Part shown: piece after piece, positions 9,147 through 18,125 of the stretch
Layout of the letters: every line of letters begins with the position of its first letter
Position numbering within the stretch: position 1 is the first letter of the stretch
Assembly: GCA_937920345.1 (NCBI GenBank)
Contig: CALGVA010000031.1
Location: 1 to 64,000 of the forward strand
Length of the DNA: 64,000 nt
Source: an uncultured Lachnospiraceae bacterium
GTDB lineage: Bacteria; Bacillota; Clostridia; Lachnospirales; Lachnospiraceae
Reading direction: 5' to 3'
Position numbers and translations under genes: made by a program
Notes under the pieces: generated by a model
The model's database searches: none
The model's input: only the letters and a program-made list of their open reading frames with translations
What the model was told of the DNA's origin: nothing

Positions 9147-10206
9147 TACCGTTCCCTCGTTCTCTCCCGCTCTTGCGCTTTCTGCCCGCAGCATCATACC
9201 GCTTCACAATCATTCTTAAGATGTGCAGAAGCATCTGATTCGGATACTGCATACCGAGGTAGAGAAGCGCGTTCGCCCTGCTCGTGACAGACAGCGGCGT
9301 ACTCATAATTCTGTCCCGCACTTCCGGTTCCGTAAAAATGCCCTGTATCTTCTGCACATAATTTCTATCCGGATTACGAAGTTCATTTTTCATCACATAC
9401 ATCATCATATAACAATATTCCCTGTTCAGCTTCGCCTCTCCGTCAGTCACATTCCGGTCACGAACGATCTGCAGGATCGCCTGATACCAGTTCGCAACGC
9501 TTACCGCATTGTCAGGATCATAGGCGTGTACGATGGAGTCCTCGACATAGCGGTAATGGTAGAACAGCGCCTCCTCCATGATCACGATCCTGCTGCTCTT
9601 GAGAAGCGCCGGATAGATCAGGTTAAAATCATCCCCCATGCGCAGCGACGTATCATAATACTTCTCATTGCCCTCGAAAACTGACTTTTCACAGAGCTTC
9701 ATACAGCGTGACATCGGAATAATTCTGTTCTCCCTGCCCAGAAGCCGGTCCTTGATCTCAGCATCGAGTCTGCCGCCCTCATACACCCCCGGCGGCAGCG
9801 GCTGAATCACCGGAACCGTCTCCTTCTGCTTCTCCAGCACATGATTGCAGCAGACGACCTCACCCTTACGTCCGGCAAGGCATCCCGCCATCTTCTCCAG
9901 CATATCTTCACTGACATAGTCGTCACTGTCTATAAATGTATAATAATCACCCGCAGCTTCCCGCAGTCCAGTCATAACCGCCGCCGTAGGACCGCCGTTT
10001 TTCTGGTGGAACACTCTGACACGCTCGTCCTTCGCCGCATACCTGTCGCAGATCTCTCCGCTCCCGTCCGTGGATTCGTCGTCCACCAGAAGCAGTTCCA
10101 GATTCCTGTAGCTCTGCGCCAGTATGCTCTCAATACACTGCGCCAGATAATCCTTTTTATTATATACGGGGACGATCACACTGATCCTGTATTTTTGTTT
10201 CTGCAT
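9139..10206 (-). CDS. GT2 glycosyltransferase
   Basis: GT-A fold family 2 transferase, about 355 residues. It begins RISVIVPVYNKKDYL, has the nucleotide-binding Asp pair in LLVDDESTDGSG, and a DxD-like FIDSDDYVSEDM. The C-terminal half (after about 240) has the helical, Arg/Tyr-rich style seen in EpsJ/WcaA-like proteins of Gram-positive polysaccharide loci. An ATG after AAAGGAATGG is taken as the start. It sits between an alpha-1,2-fucosyltransferase-like gene and the pyruvyltransferase. The sugar transferred is unknown. Confidence 0.88.
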   Translation of the reverse strand: MQKQKYRISVIVPVYNKKDYLAQCIESILAQSYRNLELLLVDDESTDGSGEICDRYAAKDERVRVFHQKNGGPTAAVMTGLREAAGDYYTFIDSDDYVSEDMLEKMAGCLAGRKGEVVCCNHVLEKQKETVPVIQPLPPGVYEGGRLDAEIKDRLLGRENRIIPMSRCMKLCEKSVFEGNEKYYDTSLRMGDDFNLIYPALLKSSRIVIMEEALFYHYRYVEDSIVHAYDPDNAVSVANWYQAILQIVRDRNVTDGEAKLNREYCYMMMYVMKNELRNPDRNYVQKIQGIFTEPEVRDRIMSTPLSVTSRANALLYLGMQYPNQMLLHILRMIVKRYDAAGRKRKSGRERGNGNG

Positions 10207-10270
10207 TATATTGTTACCATTCCTTTCGCGCAAATGGCATTTTCATTCAGCCGGCTCTCCACACTTTTCT

Positions 10271-11197
10271 TCAAACAGGCATTCCGTCCGGTGTCACAAG
10301 CACCCAGCCCGCCCACAGCTCTTGCATCTGTTCCGGTACGCAGACCTGCGTATTCTTGTGAATCGACGGGCGGATCATGACTTTATCCGCATGGGGATTC
10401 AGCCGGGCGCCCCAGAAGCTGAACGTGCTGTTCGCACAGATGTTATGCTTACACCGGCTCATCAGCATCATGTCATAGAAGCTGTCCTTCCCGTGGTTCC
10501 AGTCAACGATCCGGTATTCTTTACCACGGTAGCGCTCCCGCACATAGGGGATATCATCCGAAAACAGATAGAACCGCGCGTCCGGAAACCGCTCCCTGAT
10601 AGATCTGATCGCCGTCTCATAATACGCTTCCGTGCAGATTCCGCCAAAAAGCGCCCGGTTGATATCGTCCAGATAGTCGCCCCGCCTGATGTGTACACTG
10701 ACCGACATCTCTGCCTCCATCTGCCGGCTCACCGCATCATTTTTCTCCTGCAGTATTTCATCCCTGTTTCGCGGAAAAGTAATCTCCGCCCGCAGCGTAT
10801 CCATAATATCCGCATAATATTTCTCACACGCCCAGTATCCCACCAGATATTTGTGCTCCATACCGAAGATCTGCTCATGATACAGACCGCTTTCTGCAAA
10901 CGAAGGGCTCAGCGCAGGTCGCAGTTTACGCCTGATCTTACTGCCAATGCCTTCCGGCTCTTCCCACAGTCTGCCGAGCACGGCGCGTATCTCCGCCTCG
11001 GATGCCACCCTGTAGGGAAGCGGCTTCAGATAGTCAAGTTCCAGTTCTCTCCCCGCCGCCATGGCCGCCTGCAAAGCCTCATTGCGAAACCATGAGATAT
11101 CCAGCCTGACGTCTTTCCCGATCTGCTCTAATTTCCTGTATAACGCGTACTGCTGCAGCTGGTTACCCAGCCCGCCCATCGCTCTGACAATCAACAT
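10271..11197 (-). CDS. GT11 alpha-1,2-fucosyltransferase-like protein
   Basis: 308 residues with GT11 hallmarks: an N-terminal MGGLGNQLQQYALY block, the GDP-fucose-binding motif VHIRRGDYLDD near residue 170, RFYLFSDD, and NSTFSFWGARL near the C-terminus. GT11 enzymes usually transfer L-fucose from GDP-fucose in alpha-1,2 linkage, sometimes L-galactose. This member keeps the canonical HxRRGDY. AAGGAG precedes the ATG with eight bases spacing. No GDP-fucose synthesis genes (gmd, fcl) are in the window, so the donor must be made elsewhere. It is the canonical member of three GT11-like genes here. Confidence 0.88.
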   Translation of the reverse strand: MLIVRAMGGLGNQLQQYALYRKLEQIGKDVRLDISWFRNEALQAAMAAGRELELDYLKPLPYRVASEAEIRAVLGRLWEEPEGIGSKIRRKLRPALSPSFAESGLYHEQIFGMEHKYLVGYWACEKYYADIMDTLRAEITFPRNRDEILQEKNDAVSRQMEAEMSVSVHIRRGDYLDDINRALFGGICTEAYYETAIRSIRERFPDARFYLFSDDIPYVRERYRGKEYRIVDWNHGKDSFYDMMLMSRCKHNICANSTFSFWGARLNPHADKVMIRPSIHKNTQVCVPEQMQELWAGWVLVTPDGMPV

Positions 11198-11209
11198 ATA
11201 CGCCGCTCC

Positions 11210-12277
11210 TTACCTATTATGCAAATGATACAGCCACAAGTATAAATGCGGAAACACACGGAATAAAACGGTCTTCAACCGATATCCCGCAGACAGCCGA
11301 CGATACGCTCCCGGAATCTGCATCGCTTCCCGCAGGCTCTCCCTGCACATCCTGACATACTTCTCGTTGGCGCGTCTGCCTGCCGCATCCAGCCCGGCAA
11401 GTTTCCCGGCCGTAAGCATGATTCCCGTCATCCATAGCGCGGTGACCTGCGCATCCGCTCCTTCGTCCATGCGCAGGATCTCTTCCCGCGCGAGACGCCA
11501 GCAGGTAATCTGATCCATATAACGCGGCGTAAACGCCCTGTTAATCGCCCCCGACGGATTCTGATAATAGCCATAACCGGCATATGCTGTCTCGGTGATG
11601 GTATGGACGTGCGGCAGAAGCTGCACCAGAAACAGCATGTCCTCCCCGATCGTGAGTCCTTCCCTGAACCGTACTTTCTCTATGAGTTCTCTGCGGTACA
11701 GCTTGCTCCAGCATCGGCTGTTGCCGCACAGTAGTTCTTCCTGTAAATATGACCCGGCATCATAAGTCCTGGTCTGCATGTCCGGTCTGTCTGCTCCCGA
11801 TATATCGTTCTCCGGAGCATCTGTCCCACGCGGCTTCGCCTTTCTCATTTCCACCGCTCCTGCCGCCTGCCGCCATTCCTCCTCGCTGCTCCACATGAAG
11901 AATTTGCAGCCGGCGGCATCGCTTCGCGTCTTTACCATGCAATCATATAATACCCGGATCATGTCCGGGAGAAGTCTGTCGTCGGCATCAACAAAGGTGA
12001 TAAACTCCCCCGCCGCCGCCGCAATGCCGGCATTGCGCGCAGCGGAAACACCCTTATCATCCAGATTCAGAATCCGCACATTATCATAAGACGCCTGCAG
12101 ACTGTCGCATACCGCCGCGGTCCGGTCTGTGGAGCCGTCATTTACGATGATGATTTCCAGATGCCCGCAGGTCTGGCTCTCTATGCTTTCTATACACCCT
12201 GTCAGATAATCCTGCCCGTTATACACCGGCACGATCACACTGATTAGCGGCTCCTCTTTATGCAATTCGATACCCAT
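11210..12277 (-). CDS. GT2 glycosyltransferase
   Basis: 355-residue family 2 transferase: LISVIVPVYNGQDYL, IIIVNDGSTDRT with the donor-binding Asp, KGVSAARNAGI, and the DxD-type FVDADDRLLPD near residue 100. An extended middle part (about 140-175) is polar and variable. The C-terminus is basic and aromatic (FRVFPHLYLWLYHLHNR), which suggests membrane association. It follows the GT4 gene with a 78-bp gap in which I see neither promoter nor terminator. Part of the unit E chain of transferases; sugar unknown. Confidence 0.87.
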   Translation of the reverse strand: MGIELHKEEPLISVIVPVYNGQDYLTGCIESIESQTCGHLEIIIVNDGSTDRTAAVCDSLQASYDNVRILNLDDKGVSAARNAGIAAAAGEFITFVDADDRLLPDMIRVLYDCMVKTRSDAAGCKFFMWSSEEEWRQAAGAVEMRKAKPRGTDAPENDISGADRPDMQTRTYDAGSYLQEELLCGNSRCWSKLYRRELIEKVRFREGLTIGEDMLFLVQLLPHVHTITETAYAGYGYYQNPSGAINRAFTPRYMDQITCWRLAREEILRMDEGADAQVTALWMTGIMLTAGKLAGLDAAGRRANEKYVRMCRESLREAMQIPGAYRRLSAGYRLKTVLFRVFPHLYLWLYHLHNR

Positions 12278-12355
12278 GCCTTTCCCGCCTCCGGTAGATT
12301 TACGACCGTAAAGCGTAAACAGTCAGATAATCCGATCCCTCACCTGCCGCGCCTC

Positions 12356-13459
12356 TTAATCCGTCTCTCCGGAACTGCTTACCGACTCATATACAGCCAT
12401 AAGACGCCTCATGTTATCCTCTATGGAATATTCGGCCGCCGCTTTCCGGCGGGCGTTCTCTCCCAGTCTCCGGCACAGATCCGGTTGTGCCAGCAGCTTA
12501 AGCAGCCCGTCCGCGAGTGTCCGCGTATCCTGCGGCTTCGCAAACAGTCCCGTCTCCCCTTCTATGATCATATCGGGAATCCCGCCTGTCTTCGACGCCA
12601 CGATCCCGCAGGCATACGCCATCGCCTCGAGTATGGATACGGACTGTCCCTCAAAGTAAGAAGGCATAACAAAGATATCGCACTCCCGCAGAAGTTTCTG
12701 TTTGGCTGCTCCGCTGACCCACCCCAGATCGGTCACACACTCTGCCATCGCCTGTGCCTGATCTTTCAGTTCCTCGTCCTCCCATATGCCCCCGAGATAC
12801 AGGTGCACATCCGGGTACTTCTCCCTCAGTTCCGGCATGACCGTCAGCAGTTCTCCGATGCCTTTCGCCTTACATAGTCTTCCCAGAAATAATATCTTAT
12901 GAACGCCGTACTGCTTAGGCTCTGCCGCAGGAATCCGTATGGCATCCGGCAGTACCGTGATCCGCTCCGCACCGATAATCGTGCCGAAGAACGCCTTCCA
13001 CGCCGTGCCAAGTACAAGGAAAGCATCCCCCGTGGAAAGTACCTTTCGCACGCGCCGCCGCCCTGCATCACCTATTTCTTTCCCGTAGAAATCCGGAAAG
13101 TTGCCGCCATGCTGGTGAATGACGATTCTTTTGCCGCGCCGCTTTCCCGACCTGCTCTTCCTCCCCCACAGATTCGCCGTCCGGATAAAAACAGATTTAC
13201 GGTAATAACTGGAATCCGAAGCCATGTTGACATGCACGATATCATACTTCGGAAGCTGCAGGAGGAACTGAAAATATGCTCTCACGGCGCATACAAGCTT
13301 CGCCGCCTTAGAGCCTTCCACCATCGTGCCGATATAGCATAAATCAATTTTCTGATCCAGTCCGGCATCATAATAGTTGTTTACCACACCGGATATCCCG
13401 CCGTGAACGCTCCTGTCAGGGCCGATCATCAATACCTTATATTTAGCTTTCCCCATCAT
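12356..13459 (-). CDS. GT4 glycosyltransferase
   Basis: About 367 residues, GT-B fold. N-terminus YKVLMIGPDRSVHGGISGVV with the glycine loop; middle IHQHGGNFPDFYG; C-terminal domain starts HKILFLGRLCKAKGIG and carries EX7E-type EGQSVSILEAM near residue 270. Start choice: an in-frame GTG makes a GTGA overlap with the stop of the initiating transferase upstream, but the ATG six codons later has GGGAAAGG five bases before it and is preferred. As the first transferase after the WbaP-like gene it is a good candidate for adding the second sugar, by gene order only. Confidence 0.86.
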   Translation of the reverse strand: MMGKAKYKVLMIGPDRSVHGGISGVVNNYYDAGLDQKIDLCYIGTMVEGSKAAKLVCAVRAYFQFLLQLPKYDIVHVNMASDSSYYRKSVFIRTANLWGRKSRSGKRRGKRIVIHQHGGNFPDFYGKEIGDAGRRRVRKVLSTGDAFLVLGTAWKAFFGTIIGAERITVLPDAIRIPAAEPKQYGVHKILFLGRLCKAKGIGELLTVMPELREKYPDVHLYLGGIWEDEELKDQAQAMAECVTDLGWVSGAAKQKLLRECDIFVMPSYFEGQSVSILEAMAYACGIVASKTGGIPDMIIEGETGLFAKPQDTRTLADGLLKLLAQPDLCRRLGENARRKAAAEYSIEDNMRRLMAVYESVSSSGETD

Positions 13460-13473
13460 ATGAACCTTTCCCG

Positions 13474-14886
13474 TCACTTCGAGCCTTTTCCCGTCAGAAC
13501 CACCCAGATCGTCCTGAACAATATCTTGATGTCCAGACCCAGCGTCCAGTTGTCAATATACTCCAGATCAAGCTTCACGACCTCATCGAAATCCACGATC
13601 TCACTGCGTCCGCTGATCTGCCACAGCCCGGTGAGTCCCGGCGTCATGCTGATGCGCCTTCTGTAATGGGAATTATACTGTTCAAACTCGCCTTCCGTGG
13701 GTGGTCTTGTCCCCACCAGACTCATATCGCCTTTCACAATATTCAGGAACTGCGGCAGTTCGTCTATGCTTGTCTTGCGAATAAATTTACCCACTTTTGT
13801 GATGCGCGGATCATTGTCCATCTTGAACATCAGACCCTGCATCTCGTTTTGCGCCTCCAGTTCCTTCTTACGCTCCTCCGCGTCAATGTACATAGACCGG
13901 AATTTATAGATCTTGAATCTTCTCCCGTTCTTACCGATTCTGGTCTGCGCAAAGAAAATCGGTCCCGGGGAATCAATCCGTATGGCAATCGCCACGAAAG
14001 GCGTGATTACCGCCGTGAGTATGCAGCCCACCAGTCCGCCGGCAATATCGATCAGACGCTTGACCGCCATGCGTCTGTAGTCAACGTGGTTGATCGAGTA
14101 TGTCACCACTGTATAACCCGCAAAACTGCCTACCCTGACCTCCTTCTGCGGGCGCTCGATAATATCAATATTATAATGACACGCAACCCCCATGGATTCC
14201 AGATCATAGATCATATGCTTTACGTACTCTTTGTCTTCCTCCGGCAGATTGATAAACACCTCATCCAGCGGAATCTGTCTCGCCAGATCCAGCACATCAC
14301 GCCCGTCGGCATTGACACAGACGCCGTCTATCATCGCGCCCTTACAGTCCGCATCCACGCAGGCAAGCGCAACGATCTCATAGTTGATATCCATGGCTGC
14401 TTTCAATCTGGATACCGTCTTCTCCAGCACAGAATCCTTCGTGATAATCATAATCTTTACAATGTTGGACTTCGCGGTAAAGTAGACCCGCAGCGCCTTC
14501 TTCATCCCGATCCTTACACCCCACACAACCAGAACATCGAGCACCGCAAAATACCCCATAACAAGACGGGAAACGCCGGCGCTTCGCTGCATCATGAACA
14601 GGAAAGCAAAAATTGCCAGTTCCATAAAAATATTAAATTTTATGACCGCTACGAACTCAACGAGGATACCCCGTTTCATGAACTCTCTGTTCCAGTCAAA
14701 CAGAAAGCTGTAGACCGTGCAGAACAACAGAAAGCAGATGAGTACCAGAAAGTGCAGTTCCGGCTCATCCACCCGTCTGAATTTATGAAAACGTATTAAC
14801 AATGCAATTATATAGGAAGCGGTAATACTGACCAGATCCGTGAAGAGCAGCCAGTATCCCTCAATCACTTTCATTTTACGGTTCAT
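13474..14886 (-). CDS. WbaP/CpsE-like undecaprenyl-phosphate sugar phosphotransferase
   Basis: 470-residue polyprenyl glycosylphosphotransferase that starts repeat-unit assembly by moving a sugar-1-phosphate to undecaprenyl phosphate. The N-terminal third has about four membrane segments, followed by a Rossmann-like CoA-binding-type domain (about 130-245) and the catalytic bacterial sugar transferase domain (PF02397) with KRLIDIAGG, KIYKFRSMYIDAEE, the RKTSIDELPQ block and VGTRPPTEGEFE, then GLTGLWQISGRSE. Length and layout fit the large WbaP/WcaJ type rather than the small PglC type also encoded here. GAGGG lies six bases before the ATG. It is the first gene after a strong extended -10 promoter, so it heads unit E. 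Likely first sugars are galactose or glucose, but this is not readable. Confidence 0.93.
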   Translation of the reverse strand: MNRKMKVIEGYWLLFTDLVSITASYIIALLIRFHKFRRVDEPELHFLVLICFLLFCTVYSFLFDWNREFMKRGILVEFVAVIKFNIFMELAIFAFLFMMQRSAGVSRLVMGYFAVLDVLVVWGVRIGMKKALRVYFTAKSNIVKIMIITKDSVLEKTVSRLKAAMDINYEIVALACVDADCKGAMIDGVCVNADGRDVLDLARQIPLDEVFINLPEEDKEYVKHMIYDLESMGVACHYNIDIIERPQKEVRVGSFAGYTVVTYSINHVDYRRMAVKRLIDIAGGLVGCILTAVITPFVAIAIRIDSPGPIFFAQTRIGKNGRRFKIYKFRSMYIDAEERKKELEAQNEMQGLMFKMDNDPRITKVGKFIRKTSIDELPQFLNIVKGDMSLVGTRPPTEGEFEQYNSHYRRRISMTPGLTGLWQISGRSEIVDFDEVVKLDLEYIDNWTLGLDIKILFRTIWVVLTGKGSK

Positions 14887-14937
14887 TCTGATCCCTCAGG
14901 CATATTCTGCTTATTGATAAAAACAATATATCAATTT

Positions 14938-14966
14938 AGAATACCATTTTTCGGGAAAAATTTCAA
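14938..14966 (-). promoter_or_regulatory. sigma-A promoter with extended -10 before unit E
   Basis: On the minus strand: -35 TTGAAA (14966-14961), a 17-base spacer, and -10 TATTCT (14943-14938) preceded by TGG, giving TGGTATTCT. Expected transcription start is near 14931, 45 bases before the WbaP-like start codon. The spacer itself is a small TTTTTC/GAAAAA palindrome. This is the only AT-rich gap in the neighbourhood. Confidence 0.7.
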
Positions 14967-14983
14967 TCATTAACAACTTTCCG

Positions 14984-16207
14984 TCATTTATCTTGCGCCT
15001 GTTTGTCTCCCAGCAGATAATACCCCGTCATCATCAGCAGGAAATTCCTGCCGATATAGACCGAAATCAGGTGCGCCTCCACTACGGTATAGACAGCCAG
15101 CGTCGCAAACAGCAGCAGTCCGCAGGCGTCTTTCCTTTTCCACAGCTTCCACAGCAGCATAAGCTGCGCAATCACATAAAGTATCCCGGGCACAACTCCA
15201 TAGCGGTAAAAGAGTTTCACCCACCCCATATCGAAGTAGTAATTCATATTATTGGGCTCGGAAAACGCCGACCATGTATGGATCATGCCGTCGTTCTTCT
15301 CGGAATCCGTCAGCGATACGATCCTGCCGTTAATATACCGGTCGATCCGCCCCAATGTCACGATATGCTGATTGTCCCGCGGATTCAGATAATAGAATTC
15401 ATTCCACTTGGCATCCCGCACCCTCTGGGCGCAAACCGCCGCATCCACGGAGAAGCCGAGACACAGTGCAAACACGAGCAGCCCGCACACATAGATTAGC
15501 GCCTTCTCGCGCAGGAATTTACTGTAGCTGAGGATACATGCCCCCGCCAGAAAGGCAGTCGTAATCAGCATGCTTGTCTTGGAACCGGTCAGCATATAGA
15601 CACCAGCATTAAGCAGCATGATAAACAGATAAAGATACCATTTCATGCGTGCAAACCAGACATAGACTCCCGTCACCACCAGCATGAGGAACATGCACGA
15701 CAGCGCATTGGGGTGTCCCATTCCCAGTGTATAGCGGGTCTCTTCCGCCGGTTCCTCACCGATATAGAGCGTTGATTCCAACGGTTCGTGACCATACGCC
15801 TGCGTCAGACTGATTTCCCCGTATATGCCGCTTACGGACAGCGCCACGATCAGCAGACAGCCGGCCAGTGTTACCTGAAACGTATATTTTAACATCTGCC
15901 TGAGTGGAATGTCCTTACACGCCGCCACGAAAGTCACGATACGGATCAGATCATTCGCTCCGGTGATCCGGTAGGACACAAACGCGGCAGCTTCCAGCAG
16001 AATAATCGCACCCCACTGTGCCTTACTGTAATCCGTCAGGATCAGCTTACAGGCAAAAATCAGGAAAGTGATCTGAAACAACCGTCCTTCGATCGGATTA
16101 ATATAGTTGCTTTTATCAATGATCACGATCAGAAGTTCAATGGTCAGCCCGATATAGAAAAGAAGCCACGGCAGTCTGCCTGATTTGATCTTACGGTATA
16201 GTTCCAT
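14984..16207 (-). CDS. O-antigen polymerase (Wzy)-like membrane protein
   Basis: 407 residues with about ten to eleven membrane segments. YTLGMGHPNALSCMF near residue 160 and NAGVYMLTGSKTSML near 205 match the layout of Wzy/O-antigen-ligase-like proteins, with a large polar external loop (about 265-330, containing RYINGRI). It resembles the larger polymerase-like protein at 3.4-5.0 kb in both motif and order. GGAG lies eight bases before the ATG. It ends just before the unit E promoter and is probably the last gene of unit D. A 120-bp GC-rich gap lies upstream, with no promoter seen. Polymerase versus ligase cannot be decided from sequence. Confidence 0.6.
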   Translation of the reverse strand: MELYRKIKSGRLPWLLFYIGLTIELLIVIIDKSNYINPIEGRLFQITFLIFACKLILTDYSKAQWGAIILLEAAAFVSYRITGANDLIRIVTFVAACKDIPLRQMLKYTFQVTLAGCLLIVALSVSGIYGEISLTQAYGHEPLESTLYIGEEPAEETRYTLGMGHPNALSCMFLMLVVTGVYVWFARMKWYLYLFIMLLNAGVYMLTGSKTSMLITTAFLAGACILSYSKFLREKALIYVCGLLVFALCLGFSVDAAVCAQRVRDAKWNEFYYLNPRDNQHIVTLGRIDRYINGRIVSLTDSEKNDGMIHTWSAFSEPNNMNYYFDMGWVKLFYRYGVVPGILYVIAQLMLLWKLWKRKDACGLLLFATLAVYTVVEAHLISVYIGRNFLLMMTGYYLLGDKQAQDK

Positions 16208-16327
16208 TCGCTTATTCTCCTCTCTGCCCTGTGCTGCATGGCGTCTGCCAGCCGCATTCCCATACGCTGTGGCTGCATGCCGCTCACCGTCACCGCCGGT
16301 CTGTTTATCTGCTGTCCGGCTTCTGCG

Positions 16328-17269
16328 TCAGTGCCGCAGCACCCGTGCCGCCGCTCCATGCGCCCTGCGCAGCCATTTCTTAACCGTCAGCTTCAGCTTC
16401 TTCCACGCAATCCCTGCCCGACCGGTTTCGGGCGCAATCAGAAAAGCATACTCTTCCTGGTGTTCCCGCAGATATTCCGGATAACTGTCGTCTATCGGCA
16501 CGCGGACGAACTTCGCATTGCGGTCAAAAATATCCTCGCCGCACAGCAGCCTGTCCACCGCCTCATTCAGATACCTCGATTTATTGTATTCCTGATGGGC
16601 CGCCGCCTGCACTTTCACACCGATTCGCTTCGCCACATCCCGCTCGCCGTCACCGCCCATGTAACCGAAATGCCAGCCGCCGTCAGCCACGCGCACACTG
16701 CGGGGATCATCCGGAGAGACCTCGCGCAGGAAGACAATGCCCTCCCCCGGCAGATTCCGGAAACTGCAGATCTTGGTTCCAAGCCACTGCTTTCTCTCTA
16801 CTCCTCGAAATTCTCCGGTAATAGACAGCAGATTGCCCGAGATCTCCTCCATGTTGAGGAAGCAGTAGAACATTCGCTGTGCCAGATGGTAAATCTTTCC
16901 GGCGTCAAACTCCCGCACGATCTTCTCTAACACTTTCGGATTCGGTATCTCATCCACATCACTGAAAATCACGATATCATCAGGCTTCGCATCCGACATC
17001 GCGCGAATGAGCTGGTTCTTCTGGAACTTATCCCGCTCATGCGTCGTCACGCCGCTCATCGGCGAATTATCCACCGCCACATAGCGGATCTTATCCTCAA
17101 ATTCGCGAAACATATCTCTGTGTTTTGCGAAAATCATCTCCTTCGGTTCACCCGAAAAGGTCACCGTGGACTCTTCCAGCACAAACCGGTCCACATAAGG
17201 CGACAGAATCTGCATTCTCAGCTTCAGGATATCCAGTTCATTGAAAAAAGGGATACAGTCGTATATCAT
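16328..17269 (-). CDS. GT17-like N-acetylglucosaminyltransferase family protein
   Basis: 313 residues with the GT17 (MGAT3-like) pattern: it begins MIYDCIPFFNELDILKLRM, then VLEESTVTFSG, the metal/donor motif IVIFSDVDEIPN near residue 97, and GGWHFGYMGG near residue 198. Animal GT17 adds beta-1,4-GlcNAc to N-glycans; bacterial members occur in polysaccharide loci with unproven linkage. The ATG forms an ATGA overlap with the upstream DUF5672 gene, so the two are translated together. The C-terminus is strongly basic with probable membrane affinity. Confidence 0.82.
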   Translation of the reverse strand: MIYDCIPFFNELDILKLRMQILSPYVDRFVLEESTVTFSGEPKEMIFAKHRDMFREFEDKIRYVAVDNSPMSGVTTHERDKFQKNQLIRAMSDAKPDDIVIFSDVDEIPNPKVLEKIVREFDAGKIYHLAQRMFYCFLNMEEISGNLLSITGEFRGVERKQWLGTKICSFRNLPGEGIVFLREVSPDDPRSVRVADGGWHFGYMGGDGERDVAKRIGVKVQAAAHQEYNKSRYLNEAVDRLLCGEDIFDRNAKFVRVPIDDSYPEYLREHQEEYAFLIAPETGRAGIAWKKLKLTVKKWLRRAHGAAARVLRH

Positions 17270-18027
17270 GTGTTATCTTTCCTTATCCTCCTCCAGAATA
17301 ACAGCGGTCTGATCACGTCTTTGGTCTTACGCCACACAACTTTCCACGGATTCACGAATCTCGGGTACTGCCCGTTCCTGCCTCTCCATTTATGGAAGAT
17401 AAACGGCTTCTCCACATCCATGATCTCCGGAATCATATGCTCGTGTCCGAAATACTTCGCGACCTCGATCGGCGCGAAGCGCATACCCGCATCCTCGATC
17501 ACATTCTTATATTTGCAGCACAGAAATGTGTCCTCGTTATAGTTGCCATCCTCCATCTTCTCCCATTTGAGCCCCGCCTGCGCCGGGAAATCCAGAAGTC
17601 TCTTGCTGCGGATAGACACGCTGTTGCCTACGCGGCAGATCTGTCCTTTGGAATCACGGTAGGCGTAATCATTTGCGGGCAGCGGCCACGGGGAACCGAT
17701 ATAATCATACGCAAGAAATTCATCCCGCCAGCTCTCCGGATGCACCACGAAGCCGTCCGCATGGACAAGAAGCATGTAGTCCGTATGAATATGCCTGCCG
17801 AGTTCATAGACCATTTTATAATTAAATTTATCAATATTGTCCAGTCTGGAGGTATGGGAATACCGTATGGTCTTCGGCAGAGTAAGCGGCTTCCTGTGGG
17901 TAATCAAGACCACATCGCCAAACTCGATCTGCCGCATACTGTATTCCATCGCTTTGATCGTCTCATATAGATCCACGCTGGTCATTGCCGCCAGCGTAAC
18001 ATTCGGCAATTTTAACTTCTCAACCAT
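17266..18027 (-). CDS. DUF5672 family putative glycosyltransferase
   Basis: 253 residues that fit the DUF5672 family found in surface-polysaccharide loci and thought to be GT-A-like transferases. Seen in sequence: KLPNVTLAAMTSVDLYETIK at the start, YMLLVHADGFVVHPESW with an aspartate near residue 95, YDYIGSPWP, RVGNSVSIRSKRLL, EDTFLCCKY and a C-terminal KPFIFHKWRG. These recur as a set in the family; no enzyme activity is established. GGAGGA lies five bases before the chosen ATG; an earlier in-frame ATG has no ribosome site. Coupled to the GT17-like gene. Confidence 0.75.
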   Translation of the reverse strand: MVEKLKLPNVTLAAMTSVDLYETIKAMEYSMRQIEFGDVVLITHRKPLTLPKTIRYSHTSRLDNIDKFNYKMVYELGRHIHTDYMLLVHADGFVVHPESWRDEFLAYDYIGSPWPLPANDYAYRDSKGQICRVGNSVSIRSKRLLDFPAQAGLKWEKMEDGNYNEDTFLCCKYKNVIEDAGMRFAPIEVAKYFGHEHMIPEIMDVEKPFIFHKWRGRNGQYPRFVNPWKVVWRKTKDVIRPLLFWRRIRKDNT

Positions 18028-18125
18028 CTCTTCCTCCGCACGCCTGCCGCCTCCATCGGTACAGATACGGCACAACCGTCCCATATTCCGTTACAGCCAG
18101 GCCCGACAATCTTACCGTAACTGTA

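Noticed and set aside
10206..10214. TATAAT on the minus strand as a promoter -10
   Set aside because: It overlaps the start codon of the GT2 gene, so no leader would be possible for that gene, and no -35 is found at 16-18 bases.
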